Assembly (NCBI RefSeq): GCF_026210795.1
Contig: NC_089443.1
Span: 1,736,001 to 1,800,000 of the forward strand
Reading direction: 5' to 3'
Source of the DNA: Rhizophagus irregularis
Taxonomy: Eukaryota > Glomeromycota > Glomeromycetes > Glomerales > Glomeraceae
Length of the DNA stretch: 64,000 nucleotides
Shown: positions 47,385 to 59,524 of the stretch, piece by piece
How the letters are laid out: each line of letters opens with the position of its first letter
Numbering within the stretch: position 1 is the stretch's first letter
Made by a program: the position numbers and the translations under genes
Notes under the pieces: generated by a model
What the model was told of the DNA's origin: nothing
The model's database searches: none
What the model saw: the letters and a program-made list of their open reading frames with translations, nothing else

Positions 47385-48349
47385 TATAATGCACAATTGA
47401 CTCCTCTTCACTTTAATTAAACTACTAACTAAAGAAGACGTAGTTAACGTTTAACGCAATATCAAATAAATCACCGAAAAATATAATCAATAATTTTTTA
47501 TAAAACTTGTCGTAGCCAATCTGATAAAAAATATTAATTAATATTGATAATATTCTTTAATCATCAAAAACATAATATTTCTTGTATTTTTATTAATGTG
47601 ATAATTATGACGAATGAACAATATAAGTTATTATTAAAACATTATAGTATATTTATAATTTTATGATTATTCAATCTATAAATTTATTATATTTATTTGC
47701 TTTTGATTAATCACTCAGTTAAATCAGTTACATAAGTCGAATAATAAATAATTAATTATCTTAAATTAAATACATCAAGTAATTTTAATGGTAATAATTT
47801 TAATAATTAATATTAATATTACAAAAATAATTAAAATATGCATAATAAATGGAATATAACTTCTTTTATTACATCAATATCTTTATATTTTTGGTTATTA
47901 TTTTGTAAAAATTATCAAAGGGGATAGATTTATAATAATTAAGCGAAAAGTAAGTGATCGATTAATTTGTTTTTCTAAAGATAATATATAAATCTTTAAC
48001 TTTCTATACTTATGATTTCAATTATAATACTGGAGTTCGAGACCAAAGTTGTTTATTCTAAAAATAGCAACAAATATGTTAATTATCGGGATTGTATTGA
48101 TTCGGATCATTTCTTTATTATAATATTAAGTTGATTATAATAATTATTCTAGTGATTTTAATTTATTTAAAATAATTTTAAATAAATACAAACAAACTTG
48201 ATATTATTAACACCATATTATTTAAATTGATCACAAAATTTGTTACAAACAAAAAAAAAATACATATAAACGACGAATTCTGTCCAGAATCTCGACAAAA
48301 AACCACCAAATAAATTTAAATAAAAATTTCTCTTTTAAACCTAACCAAA
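47385..48349. other. Intergenic between divergent genes
   Basis: AT-rich sequence separating kinase copy 3 (minus) from the secreted protein gene (plus). It must hold both promoters; no further element recognised. Confidence 0.4.
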
Positions 48350-48930
48350 ATGAAATTCAATTCCGCATTCATCTTTTACTTCGTTTTTATTATTATGATG
48401 ATGACATTTAATTTCTCTCATGCTCAAGAGACAGAGACTCAAAGAAAAGGGTGCAGAATTAGAGTTTATAGACCTAAACAAGGGTCTAATTTTCGATTTT
48501 ACAGTTGGAATTATGTAGAATATAGTGTTAGTAGTGGTTGCTTTAAAGGTTCGTGTTAAATTCTTTTTTAAAATTTTTATATATAAAATTGGTAATTCCG
48601 TTCGTAAATTATAATATGACTATGTTGTTCTTATTCAATATGATTATAGATAAAAGAGACAGGATTGATATCAGTGTTATTAATGCTGATGGTAAAAAAG
48701 CTTATAATATCATCAAAAATGGTTATGTAAGTATTCCTCCAATTTATTTTATTCGACATATACATTATTTAATTTGTATAATTATATTATATTAGTTGAA
48801 AAATACTTCCAGAAGAATTAGATATTTGATTAATCCAAGTTGGGCGAATGACGGGAGCAAATATTATGTTAAGGTTACTGTGAATAAACGTACGAGTGGA
48901 AATTCCGGTTATTTTACAACTCACGAATAA
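48350..48930 (+). CDS. Small secreted protein, possible Kre9/KNH-like fold
   Basis: Three exons: 48350-48548, 48650-48726 and 48796-48930, with GT-AG borders and matching phases (1, then 0), encode 136 residues. Residues 1-25 form a signal peptide (MKFNSAFIFYFVFIIMMM, cleavage likely after SHA). The mature part starts with an RKGCRIRVYRPKQGSNFRF segment, then WNYVEYSVSSGC, RDRIDISVINADG, a short turn, and SKYYVKVTV before a Gly/Ser/Thr tail. The order 'x-P-x-x-G ... W-x-x-V-x-Y ... I-x-I-S-V-I ... YYVKV' resembles the Ig-like Kre9/KNH domain of fungal cell-surface proteins. Two Cys could pair. No GPI signal or membrane anchor is seen. A reading into the first intron would stop after FKGSC. 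Confidence 0.7.
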
Positions 48931-51449
48931 AAATATTCGTAAACTTTCAATTTTATAATATGTAATATTATATAATTTCATTTATAATACTAATAAAAAA
49001 TAAATAAAATTCGTTATCATTAAATTTTGTTCGTATTAATAAAGTGTGGTATAAGAAATGTATCATATAGTCAATGGTTGTAAGTTCCAAACGATGTAAA
49101 TCGATAAATATTAGATTTCATCTAGTAGAAAAAATTTGCGTTCTTACGTTTAATTTGCGAAGATTTTTAGGCGATAAAGTTGATTGAAACAAATTTAAAT
49201 TCTTCTTTTGAAGGCAAACAATGTACTGTAATTTCAAACGTCTCTCCAAAAATTATCAATGAACCTCCCACCGAATACGACTAACTAAAATGCACTAATA
49301 CGAGTAATAAAAATCTCTCTTAAAAAATTAGCAGAATGAATTAATATACGTGTTCCGTTTTTCAAACTAGAAGTTTATTATGACTGTATTAACTGTAGGT
49401 CATGTAACGAAAATTTCCCACATTACAGCGTGCAGAGGACTACAAATTTTAACGTACGATATTTTAAACGGACAACGTTATTCGGATGGTTTCATAGTTT
49501 TTGATTTAAATGGCTCATGAGGTTATCTACACTAAAAGAAAAAAACTTTCGTCTGAAAAATTGGAATATGACAACCAGGTCTCTATTCTGGAATATAGAA
49601 CTAATAAGATATTAAATGTGAGTGATGACTGGCGATTGTTGTTTTTCCTGTAATAATTATGTACTTTCGTTTATAATAAAGTAGCTTATTTTTTGTGACA
49701 GGAAACGAAATTAAATGATGAGTTCAAAAAAACCTCAAAAAAGCCAAAAAAATGTATTCGCGAATAAACAAGTTAAGGAAAAAAAAAGGTAAAGTTGTGT
49801 ATTTTAGTAGACTACATCATCATCATTAGTAAGAAAGCGTAGCAATAACATTATATCATATTGATGAAAATTTCGTAACAGTTTTACAGAAAGTAACGGT
49901 ATGGAGAAGCTAACATATTTGTTAACTGTTAGGAAGCAAAGAACGACGCTCTTTTTTAATCCATGACCGCGGGTTCTCCATGAAATTGAAACGTTTAACA
50001 TTGAGATTGGAGAAATAAAGAAGTCCGATATCAAAGATATGATTACGTTCAGTCATTGGTTATGCTCTAAGTATTATCGATTCAAAACTAAAGTGTAATT
50101 TGATAGGTAAATTATATACGCCTAAAACAGGTAAGACCTTTTTAATTCGCAACACGATGATGGTAAAGAAAGACAAGGTTACAACTATTATGTGAATTAT
50201 ATCCCTATCTATATTATTCACTAGTTCAATTTTATTACTCTGTTGATAACTGTTACTTTAAGCAATAAAAAATAATACTTGATCTTGTAAAAGAAATTAT
50301 AGGTTTCCCTGAGGCCGTTACACATAGTGATGCAATCAAAGCTAGTAAAGTGCTTTATGTTTTAAAACGTTTTTAAAACGTTTTTGCCATCCCTACCTGT
50401 GACCAATATTTTTCACATAACGCCAGTCTTAATACGGCAACAATATTCTACAAAATACAATACCATGGAATAGCAAACGGGTAAAAGTCGGTAATACCCG
50501 CTTTGTATCCGTTTTTATGTTAATGCATATATACCCCCGGGTAATTACTCAAATTTTGCCAGAGCTAAGATGTTAACTCTGGTAAAATTTTATTTCCGGC
50601 CAGAATTAAGGTTTAATATTGATTTTATTTTGTATAACTTTCGGCCAGAATTAAGAGGTGTGCTGATGGTCAGTACTGGTGAGCTTTAGCAGCACTTATT
50701 TTATTTTTCTTGTTGTGTATATTTATTAGAAAAAAAATTGATTTTTATCAGGGTAATACCTGGATATTACTCGAGTCATATCTGATAAAAAAGTAAACAG
50801 GTATAAACGGGTATGGAGTCGGGTAATATTTGTTTGGGTATGATCCGAATCCAGAAATTCTGACGGGTCGCAGCTCTAATTGCTGGTTACATAAAGCTAA
50901 TCGAGTTTCAGGGCTTAGCATTTTTAATTCAGGATCGAGATCACTCTAATCAATCTATAATACATCGGAAAAAAAATCTCTGTCAGAAAAATGCTAAGCA
51001 ACGAGATCGTTTATTTCATGGCAACTGCGCACATGTAGTACAAGATTTGCGGTAATATTTTTCCGCAGCAATTAAAAAATTAGGAAAATATGCAAATGTA
51101 TCTATAATTGCCTTTATGGAAAGGAATCTAATTATGAATTTAGGGTATACCCAATACGACATCTAATTTATTATTTGTGGTTAATTTGTTATCATAAAGG
51201 AGTTGTACGAAATTCCCAACAAAACAAATCATGCGACATTAACAGAATTTTAATCGTTAAATTTTTTTTTCAGATTTGTATTTTATTTTCAATTATTTTA
51301 AGAATATGATATAATAAAGTCTATGGCATATATAAGAGTTTAAAAAAGGGTGTGGATTTGCGAAATTACCGGTTAAATTTTGACTGGAAAATTATTCCGA
51401 TAACTTTTTTCAACCACTACAGTTCTTAGGGTTTGATATATCTAATTTT
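48931..51449. other. Intergenic, mixed composition
   Basis: No supported gene. A stretch at about 50470-50880 is richer in G and C, with recurring TACCCG/CGGGTA words and two GGCCAGAATTAAG-type copies (about 50596 and 50642). It looks like a decayed repeat, but no terminal repeats or target duplications could be fixed. Confidence 0.4.
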
Positions 51450-53082
51450 TTAAGAATATTTGATATTAATACTCTCATTTCCAGGAGTTGGTATTGCTTT
51501 ACTTCTTTCTTTTCTATTTTTATATTGTTTGTATAAAAAGAAACCTCCGACTGTCAATGCAATACCACCAATTACACCTATTGAAATTCCTATAGCTACG
51601 CCGATTACATTAATATTAGAATGTGATGATGATTGATTAGGTAGTTGAGAAGTAGGTGATTGAGATTGAGAAGTAAGTGATGGAGGTACAAAAGATGTTG
51701 TCCAAACAAATCCATCTTTATTACTGATATCAAGTAATAATATATCATTATCATTTTCTCGCACGTATCCCGTACCTTTAATATCAAATATATTTTAGTA
51801 AATTTAAATAATTTATAAAATACTAAAATCTAAATAATTATTATATTTACCAAAAGTTACGACCATATAATTTCCAACCACCAACGCCCTATGAAAAGAA
51901 CGGCTTGCTGGAATTTTTCCAGAGATTCCCGGAACACTCCATTTAAATTTATTTACATCTAAAACATAAAGTTTTTCGACTAGAGGGATTGCTGAATCCC
52001 CTCCAAAAATAATCACACTTTGTCCATCTAATCCTGTTGATTGTAGATTAAATTAAATTAAATATATTGATATATTACGTAATAACCATGATTTAAAATA
52101 TTTACCAAGAACCGCTGAAAATGCAGCTCTTTCTGTGGGTATATTTCCATCAGTTGTCTAACGTAAGAAAGAAGGTTACACACTATTAAATTAAATTAAT
52201 AACAAAAAACTAATAAAAACACTACCTTAGTGTCCCATAAATTGTTGATTGTATCAAATAAGTATACCTTAAAATAATATCAAAATCATGAGTTATTACT
52301 TTTTAATTTATTTATTTTATTCTATAGTAATTACCTCATTCATTGGTAAAAGGCCACTCGGACCAAACCCGCCTAGATATAATAATAATATCATGAACCT
52401 GGAAAAATTCTTAATAAATCATATGTTCATATTACATACCCATATAGATAATTTGTTTGGTTGGTAAGAATACGGCACCATAACCATCTCTAACACTAGG
52501 TGCACCAATTGAGCTGAATTTTTTCCAGCTTAAATTTATTGTATCCAAGACATGCATATCATTCACATAAGGAAAACTCCCACCAAATGTATAAAATCCC
52601 CCATTATAATCAATTGCAGGAAACATAAAATTCTTTCCTTGGGGAGGAGGATCACCAGTTATTTTCGGAGCACTCCATATGTTATGTTGTGCATCAAACG
52701 TATTAACTAATTCCCTTGTTTGATTGCCAAGGCTTTCACCACCATATAAGAATAACGTACTATTGTTTGCACCACCTTTAACAGCTATAGAATATCGACT
52801 CAATGGAACGCCATTGATGTTTGAGATGTCAATATAATTTACGTTATTAGTGCTAAAAGGAGTAGAGACGTCGAGATATAAAAACGATTCTTTTGGTAGT
52901 ATCCCGTTATCAGCACGAGGAGGGACTGCTCCGCCTAATATATATATTTTATCATCAATTAATGTAGCAGTATGAGCGTAACGTAAATCCGGGTTACTTA
53001 TTTGAGACTTTACTTCAACTAACAATTGAAGAAAAGCACCAAACGCAAAAATATATATCAGTGAATTATTTAAAAAAATCAT
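51450..53082 (-). CDS. Secreted Kelch-repeat protein with C-terminal membrane anchor
   Basis: Six exons: 53082-52440, 52372-52335, 52267-52226, 52157-52106, 52033-51851 and 51775-51450, all in phase, encode 427 residues. Residues 1-26 are a signal peptide ending VEVKS. The next about 330 residues contain Kelch-type repeats: HTATLIDDKIYILGG, STLFLYGGES, FYTFGGSFPYVNDMHVLD, VRDGYGAV with IIYMGGFG, and QSVIIFGG with EKLYVLDV, each with the GG doublet and the spaced Tyr/Trp of a propeller blade. A Ser/Gln/Pro-rich linker leads to a transmembrane helix (VIGVAIGISIGVIGGIAL) and a short basic cytoplasmic tail. Expected at the plasma membrane or cell surface with the propeller outside. Ligand unknown. 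Confidence 0.88.
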
Positions 53083-56000
53083 TTCGTTTGAAAAAAAAAA
53101 TGCGTATATACTATATGTATGTATATATATATATGTGTGTATATTTTTATTTTTATTTTTTTTTTATTTTTATTATTATTTTTTTTTATGTTTTTTAAAT
53201 GAACACAAAATGTAATATGAAATACCATGATCAGCCAATCCTATGCAAACACCTTTTTCTTAACGTCTATATTCATACTTCTATACAAATATTAAAACCA
53301 AATAAACAAGCCCCTTAATGTAACACTTGTCATACTGTAATGTAAATCTCCGTTGTTTTCCGCATGGCATTATTTTAACAAAATAATTAAATAATTTACT
53401 TGCTAACGGATCAAAATTTTCCTAAATTAATGCAAATGCTGATTGCATATTTGCGATCCCTTCCCTTGAATAGTAAATCATTTCCATACATATCGATATC
53501 ACACACAACCTATCACTATCTATCATTGTCCATTGGCGATCCCATATTTTTTATGATCATAATAGAATAATGCATGAATAATTTGCCCATATATCCCTCT
53601 TAGCCGGACACAATAATCTCTAATTATATTACTCTACAAGATCTCTAAATATGTTATTGTTTATGATTGCAAAGTAATGATGATATACGAGAGCACACTT
53701 AATTATAGAACAATATCTGGGTAAGCTGTAACTCAAGATGTTCTCAATGTTCTGTTGCGTTAGCGCACATGTTGATATCACAACTAGCGTTATGTTAGGT
53801 TCCAGAAAAAAATTATACGCATTAATAACAAGAATTCGGACAAGAAGTAATAAAGGTGTTCGGCAATCATCATAACTAGTCAATAACAACAAATTAAAAA
53901 TCCAAGATAACTTCACTTAAGTTTAATTCAAATAATTCGAAATCGTTGTTTAATTTCTGTAAATCATAAATTATTAATTTAGAAATGCAAAATCTGTTTA
54001 TGAAACTTGCGATTGAATAACTCAAATATCGTAAGAAATCCTATTTTTCGAATATCAATGAATAAAAAAACTTTCCAATTAAAAAATAAAAATATTAATT
54101 ATAGTATTGATTCTTGAAATTAGTTTAAATATTAATGAAGTTCGGTTAGAAGAATAACCAAAGTGGTATAGATTATTTATTTTTAGAGTTATAAAATGGG
54201 ATTATTATCAACATAATACGCATGTTCAGTTGTAGCCTATCCGTGACCGTCAAATGTATTTTTAAAGAAAACTTTCTTGTTACGACATAAATACATAATT
54301 ATTTTACAGGATAATAATAAGGGACAACTTCGTTGCCTTTTAGAAAACTTTTTATTAGCAATATTTTACTTCCTTTTTTTTTATGAAAATTCTACGAATT
54401 TTTTTAATGTAAAAGAGTTATTATTGCATCTTTGGTATAATATCTTAATCAGTGAATAATAAACATCCTAATTAAGTATTAATTTATTTTAGTGATAATA
54501 TGGAATGATAATAACGAAGTTCTTTTTTGTATAGATAGGAAAAAATCAAAAAGTAAGCAATTTAAAAGAATAGGTCCATTTAGGCAACACAGAAAATTTA
54601 GATGGTTCGCCGGCGGAGTTAATTAAATGCAAGGGATGCGAGAAAAATATAAGATGAAAAAGAAGGATAATGAGAAAGCCGGATGTTTAATATATATTAA
54701 TAACGAATTTACTTTTTATATTCTAGCAATTTTTTATATGCAACCAGCAACTCTGGTATTACGCAATTACACATATATACTTACTTTAATGGGAATTTCC
54801 ATTTGCACACGGAGTTTCAACTTTCAAACATAGTAAGGCGATCATTTAATATATTATGCACCTTTGACCCCCTTAAATAACCCTGCAGTACAGACAAAAA
54901 AATGCCATTTTTATTTATTAAAATTTTTTTGCGGAATTTTCGTTATAAGGTCATGTGATTCATGTTTGAAACGCTCGAAATTTTCTATATTGGTTAAAAT
55001 TCTGGTTTATTAATCTAATTTTTACTAATAAATAATTTCTAATTTACCTTTGTTTGTTAAACCTAATATATGGAATGTTATTATAGTACAAGAACATTTT
55101 ACTGGCTAAAATGAATCATAATTATTAGTAAATTTTTTTACTAGTAATTTCCAAATACCTTAAATTTAATATCAAATATAGCAAATTTATAATGAGCGGC
55201 TGAATATAACAAAAGGAATATTATTTTTTCCTTTGTTTACAAGATTATTTTTCTTACAGGAGAAACAATACCTAGCCTACAAATATCAACACGCAGATAT
55301 TTATAAACTTTCTAGTACTGTATAATGAACCATGTTGATTTTTCATTTATTTAATATTTTATAATTTTAAATGAATCATAAAACACAACAAATTATACTT
55401 TATTTTAATAAATTAAAAATTAACTAAAAAAATTTGAATTGTGTAACTTGAAATATAATTAGAACCCGTGACAGGCGTGACAATCGGGACATCCGCATTC
55501 CAATCAACTAATCCAATTTCAGTTAATGAAATTTTACCCTAATCGGAATTTCTTTTTCCATTATTATTAAATAATCCTATTGTTTCATATTATTTTTTTT
55601 TCGATCTTTTTTTTTAGACCGATATTGCTATTTTTAAATTTTTTTTTTTTCACTCTTTTTGGACCGAATTATTGTCCTTTTTCAGAATTTTTTTCGGTAC
55701 TTATTTTTTTTTCGGATTCCTTTTTTCCGGAAATTTCTCTTTTTTTAAACCGATTTCTTTCTTTATCCCTCTCAAATTTTTTTTTTAATTTTTTATTCTT
55801 TTCTTTTCAATTTTTTTTATTATTAAATAAAGAAACAAAATATTATATTAAATATATTTACAAAATTATTATTTTTTTTAAAAAAAAAATCAATATAACA
55901 TGTAAGGAAAATTGACCCACGTTGGTAGAAAGATGATTAAAATTTTTTCATAAATATTTTGATTTCCAAATTCATAAAAATCAAAAAAAAATTGATATTT

Positions 56001-56488
56001 TTAATTGATTTTAATTCAAATGGTTTAGTTAAATTAATAATTTATATAAAAAAATCATATGATATACTGAAAAAATACTTGAAAAAAACGAATTTGCAAA
56101 AAAAAGTTATACATTCGTATGCAAAATAATGAGTTTACTATGCGCGCGTGTCAGATTTACACCTTAAAATATACGAAATTTCAATATTTCATTTTACTAT
56201 ATTGCATTATTTACATAAAAAACCTATAATTTTTAGCTTCTAAAATTGTTTTTAAAAGCTTTTTTGAAATATTTTTATTATTAAAAACAAGTGAAAGTTG
56301 AAGAAACCCAGTTACAGAAATATAATTATAAAATTTTTTGGCAAATATGACTTGTCATAAAATGAAAGAAAATATTGTATTTATGATATTTCTGTTTGTA
56401 AAATAGGTGAAACTTATTTCGCGCGCGAGATGCAAAAAATGCTTTTTTTTATTATCGCTATTATCCCCGAATTTTATTAGTAACGTGC
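53083..56488. other. Long AT-rich intergenic region
   Basis: Includes a TA/TG microsatellite (about 53105-53145) and long T-rich tracts (55590-55830) that create meaningless Phe/Leu-rich frames. A 95-codon minus frame at 53629-53916 has no motif. No gene is supported. Confidence 0.45.
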
Positions 56489-57140
56489 TGTAACACCTGA
56501 GCCCATAGAGAATTATGTTTGCCACCTCAGGTATTAACAAAATGACTCTTTATTAATAATATAAATATATACAATAATATGCTTGGTTTAATAACATTAA
56601 ATAACAAAATAAATAATTCATAACAAAATTCGTCTAATTTTTTCTCCCAAAAGGTGATCTTCACGCCCTTTTATGTTTGTTTTTGTGTAACTAAATTCAT
56701 AATTTCAATTCATGGATTTAAATTATTAAAGTATTTCCATTGTTTTAAAGTATTTCCATTATCTTAATTTTGTATCCATTTGATCATCATAAACTCCTGA
56801 ATTATGATTTATAATATTAACGTAGTGATCAACAAATTACTCACTTGACATCTCAGATCACTTGATTTCATTCAATTTAGTATCTTTCGGATCTTCATTT
56901 ATCCTTAAATCTCGTGACTAATAGTTTAAGGTCATCACGGACCAATTACCTTAATCCATGTGATTATTAGTTTAACGACTTCTCGGTCCAATTATCCTTG
57001 ATTCTCATGACTAATAGTTTAACGACTTTTCGGTCCAATTAAAATAAAAATAAAAATAAGTTAAAATTTTATACACTAAGACTAAATGTAATACTGCGCC
57101 TCACAATTAATAAATTTACTAGGTATACTACGGCATTACA
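56489..57140 (-). repeat. 3' LTR of the retrotransposon
   Basis: On the minus strand it runs from TGTAATGCCG (57140) to GGTGTTACA (56489), so it has the TGTAA...TTACA ends expected of an LTR, and it follows the polypurine tract directly. Near the start is a TATAAAAT stretch (about 57075), near the end AATAAAG (about 56553) and a GC-rich inverted pair (CCTGAGGTGG / GGGCTCAGG). It contains three copies of a roughly 55-bp repeat (about 56920-57045, word TTGGACCGA-AAGTCGTTAAAC). The boundary was inferred without the 5' LTR for comparison. Confidence 0.75.
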
Positions 57141-57152
57141 ACTATCCCCCGC
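57141..57152 (-). other. Polypurine tract
   Basis: On the minus strand GCGGGGGATAGT sits immediately 5' of the TGTAATG start of the LTR, the normal position of the plus-strand primer of reverse transcription. Confidence 0.7.
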
Positions 57153-57183
57153 ATAAAAATTTAATGCCCACATTAAATTTATT

Positions 57184-57245
57184 CTAAGAATCGAACTCGT
57201 GTCTCGAAGTGGTAGGTGCGAATTATACCACTAAATCAAACATGC
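57184..57245 (-). pseudogene. tRNA-Gly-like sequence inside the retrotransposon
   Basis: On the minus strand, TTTAGTGGTATAATTCGCAC looks like a D-arm with A box, CTACCAC like a Gly-type anticodon loop, and GAGTTCGATTC like a B box, at normal spacing. T-stem pairs are partly lost and no proper acceptor stem closes, so it cannot be a functional tRNA. It lies between the integrase stop and the polypurine tract. Confidence 0.5.
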
Positions 57246-57477
57246 ATTGTCACTTGACTCAGCTGCGTTTTAAATATTCCTTTTTGCTGCGTCTACATCT
57301 ACGGTTTATCATGTGTTTGTTAAGTCTACGGTTTTCCTGTACCGGATTTCACTTTGGTCTTTCTTAGGAAATTTTCATTAGTTTTTCCTATTTTCGAAAA
57401 TTATTTTTATGTCATGTGATTTTATTTCACATGATTATAAATTATCTTTATTTTTCTAAGTCCATTGATGATAGTTA

Positions 57478-59259
57478 TCATTTACTCATCGGTGTATGGT
57501 AAGTCTTTAATAGTTCTCCATTTACAGGTATCTTCTTGATGACACCTTTAATATTTTTAATTCTATAAGCTCCATTCGGTAGTATTTCATGAATGTAAAA
57601 TGGTCCCAACCATTTTGATTCTAATTTTCCCGATAGTTGTTGTGCTTTGGCTTTATCATAGAGTAGTATTTTATCTCCAATTCCAAAGGTGTGTTCTTTG
57701 ATTATTTTTCTGTCATGATACTCTTTTTGTTTTGTTTGAGATTTCAGTATTTGTTCTTTGGCTTCATGTCGGATTTTTGGTAGTTCTTCTAATAATCCAA
57801 CTATTCTATCACTTAGGTTAATTTCTTTGATATTTTCATCCATTATTGTCCGTACATTTCTTCCGTATGTTAAATAAAATGGTCGAATTTTTGTTGAACT
57901 ATGCTTTTTATTTCGGTAAGCAAATAATATGGGTGCTATCCTTTGATCCCAATCATCTTTGGTTGATAATTTCGCTAATGCTTGACCTAATGTTCGGTTG
58001 AATCTTTCAACAAGTCCATTTGTCTCTGGATGATAACTTGTAGAAAAATTCCATTTAATTTTGAATTTTTCCATTAATTCCTTAATCATTTCATTATTGA
58101 AATGACTTCCTCTATCACTCAATATTTTCATTGGACATCCGTGTCTACAAATGATGTCTTCATAAATAAATTTTGATACTTCTTTGGCAGTTGCTTCTTT
58201 TACTGCTTTGGCTTCTGGCCATTTTGTAAAATAATCCATTGCTACTATGATGTATTTATTACCATTTGTTGTTGTGTTCAATGGTCCAACAAAGTCAATC
58301 CCGATTTGATACCATGGTTCTACTACTTTAATTGGGTGTAATTCATTTTTCCCTTGTGGTTTCCCTCTTCTCTGACATTCATCACATGTCCTTACATATC
58401 TTTCAACATCATTCAGCATATTTTCCCAATAATATTTATCTTTTACATTATCATAAGTACTTTTGATTCCCATATGTGCCGATAATTCATGACTATGAGC
58501 TAAATATAGTACTCCCATCTTTTCAAAATCTTCTATTATTCTGATGTTTTTACCATTTTTCTCCATATACTTTTTACCATCAGTTACTCTGATGTTATCC
58601 TTAATCTCAACATTTTTAACCTCTATTGGTGGTTTATCTCCATCTAATTCTACTATTTTATTATATACTCTTTCCCAATCTGTGTCATTATTTGATATTT
58701 TAATATTAGCATATTTTTCTCCTTCGTAAATATCTTGACATTCTTTAAATGATTTCACCATCTCCATATATCTTTCTTCATCTAATAATGGATATGATGT
58801 TTTATGTCCTTGATCCTTTTTCAAATATTCTCTACCTTTGTAATTTTCCCAACATTTTTCATTTTCTAAAAATATCACTATTGATTTATCAATTATCCTT
58901 TTGTTCCTAAATACTTCCTTTTCTAATAGGTGGTTCTCATATCTTGTTATGTATCCTCTGTCGAATGATGGTGTTTGTTGATAAAAGTACTCACTATAGG
59001 GACTTTTATCTAATATTAACCAATCCTCATTATCATGTTCTTCCATTCTCCTGTTGATTTGTTCGACAACTTCCTTCCTGAATTCCCATTCTATACCTTT
59101 CTTTGGTATTTTATACTTATCATTGTCCTCTCTTCTCCTTTTAAAGGTGTTAAACCTCACACTTTGTCCTACTTTTTCAAATTCTTTTATAAGTTCATTT
59201 ACAATGAATGTTTTCCCAGTACCATCAACTCCACATATGATTATTATTTTAGGTCCCAT
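57478..59259 (-). CDS. Thymidylate-kinase-like domain fused to retroviral-type integrase
   Basis: A single uninterrupted frame of 593 residues from ATG 59259. Residues 1 to about 210 look like a P-loop nucleotide kinase of the thymidylate/deoxynucleoside kinase type: IIIICGVDGTGKT (Walker A, about 4-16), LILDKSPYSEYFYQ (about 81-94, cf. the DRxxxSxxxYQ motif of thymidylate kinases), a beta strand SIVIFLE and a Lys/Arg-rich lid (NYKGREYLKK). Residues about 245-300 hold the H2C2 zinc finger (H-x3-H ... CDEC) and 310-470 the integrase core with D in GIDFVGPL, D in LSDRGSHF and E in HPETNGLVERFNR, the D,D-35-E triad. A C-terminal chromo-shadow-free tail follows. Such a kinase might raise local dTTP for reverse transcription; this is inference. 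Confidence 0.88.
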   Translation of the reverse strand: MGPKIIIICGVDGTGKTFIVNELIKEFEKVGQSVRFNTFKRRREDNDKYKIPKKGIEWEFRKEVVEQINRRMEEHDNEDWLILDKSPYSEYFYQQTPSFDRGYITRYENHLLEKEVFRNKRIIDKSIVIFLENEKCWENYKGREYLKKDQGHKTSYPLLDEERYMEMVKSFKECQDIYEGEKYANIKISNNDTDWERVYNKIVELDGDKPPIEVKNVEIKDNIRVTDGKKYMEKNGKNIRIIEDFEKMGVLYLAHSHELSAHMGIKSTYDNVKDKYYWENMLNDVERYVRTCDECQRRGKPQGKNELHPIKVVEPWYQIGIDFVGPLNTTTNGNKYIIVAMDYFTKWPEAKAVKEATAKEVSKFIYEDIICRHGCPMKILSDRGSHFNNEMIKELMEKFKIKWNFSTSYHPETNGLVERFNRTLGQALAKLSTKDDWDQRIAPILFAYRNKKHSSTKIRPFYLTYGRNVRTIMDENIKEINLSDRIVGLLEELPKIRHEAKEQILKSQTKQKEYHDRKIIKEHTFGIGDKILLYDKAKAQQLSGKLESKWLGPFYIHEILPNGAYRIKNIKGVIKKIPVNGELLKTYHTPMSK

Positions 59260-59488
59260 TTTTATATAATTCTGATAATTTTAGCTCGTTTACTTTACTT
59301 AATATTACCTCTATTTGTAATATTTCCTCTTGAGTTTCCAATATTAATGGTCTTTCTTCACTATCTTCAAAATTTTTGGTTTTGAATTTATAGTTATAAT
59401 TTATCCTGTTTAATTCCTTTGTTATACCTTCTAAATTTTTGATTATATCCTTTATTTTGTGATTTGTATTTCTTACCACTTGTTCCAT
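59249..59488 (-). CDS. Small coiled-coil ORF preceding the kinase-integrase
   Basis: 79 residues from ATG 59488, with Lys/Glu/Leu/Ile heptad-like spacing (ITKELNRINYNYK, EEILQIEVILSKVNELKLSEL), probably helical. Its stop overlaps the start of the kinase-integrase frame by 11 nt (AAAAATGGGACCTAA), so termination-reinitiation or a +1 shift could couple them. It lies in the same frame as the RT block but is separated from it by two TAA codons. No family recognised. Confidence 0.5.
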   Translation of the reverse strand: MEQVVRNTNHKIKDIIKNLEGITKELNRINYNYKFKTKNFEDSEERPLILETQEEILQIEVILSKVNELKLSELYKNGT

Positions 59489-59524
59489 TTTTATTTTTGA
59501 AAAGTAACTCTTTTACCCATCTAT

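Noticed and set aside
50460-50890. GC-richer block with TACCCG/CGGGTA words and a possible TAGAGCTGCGACCC terminus
   Set aside because: No second terminus and no target duplication could be located, so a transposon call is not supported.
53629-53916. 95-codon minus-strand frame starting with a hydrophobic stretch
   Set aside because: Hydrophobic start could mimic a signal peptide, but the rest shows no secreted-protein pattern or homologue in the window.
55580-55915. 111-codon plus-strand frame
   Set aside because: It is a translation of long T tracts (Phe/Leu/Ser only), with no motif.
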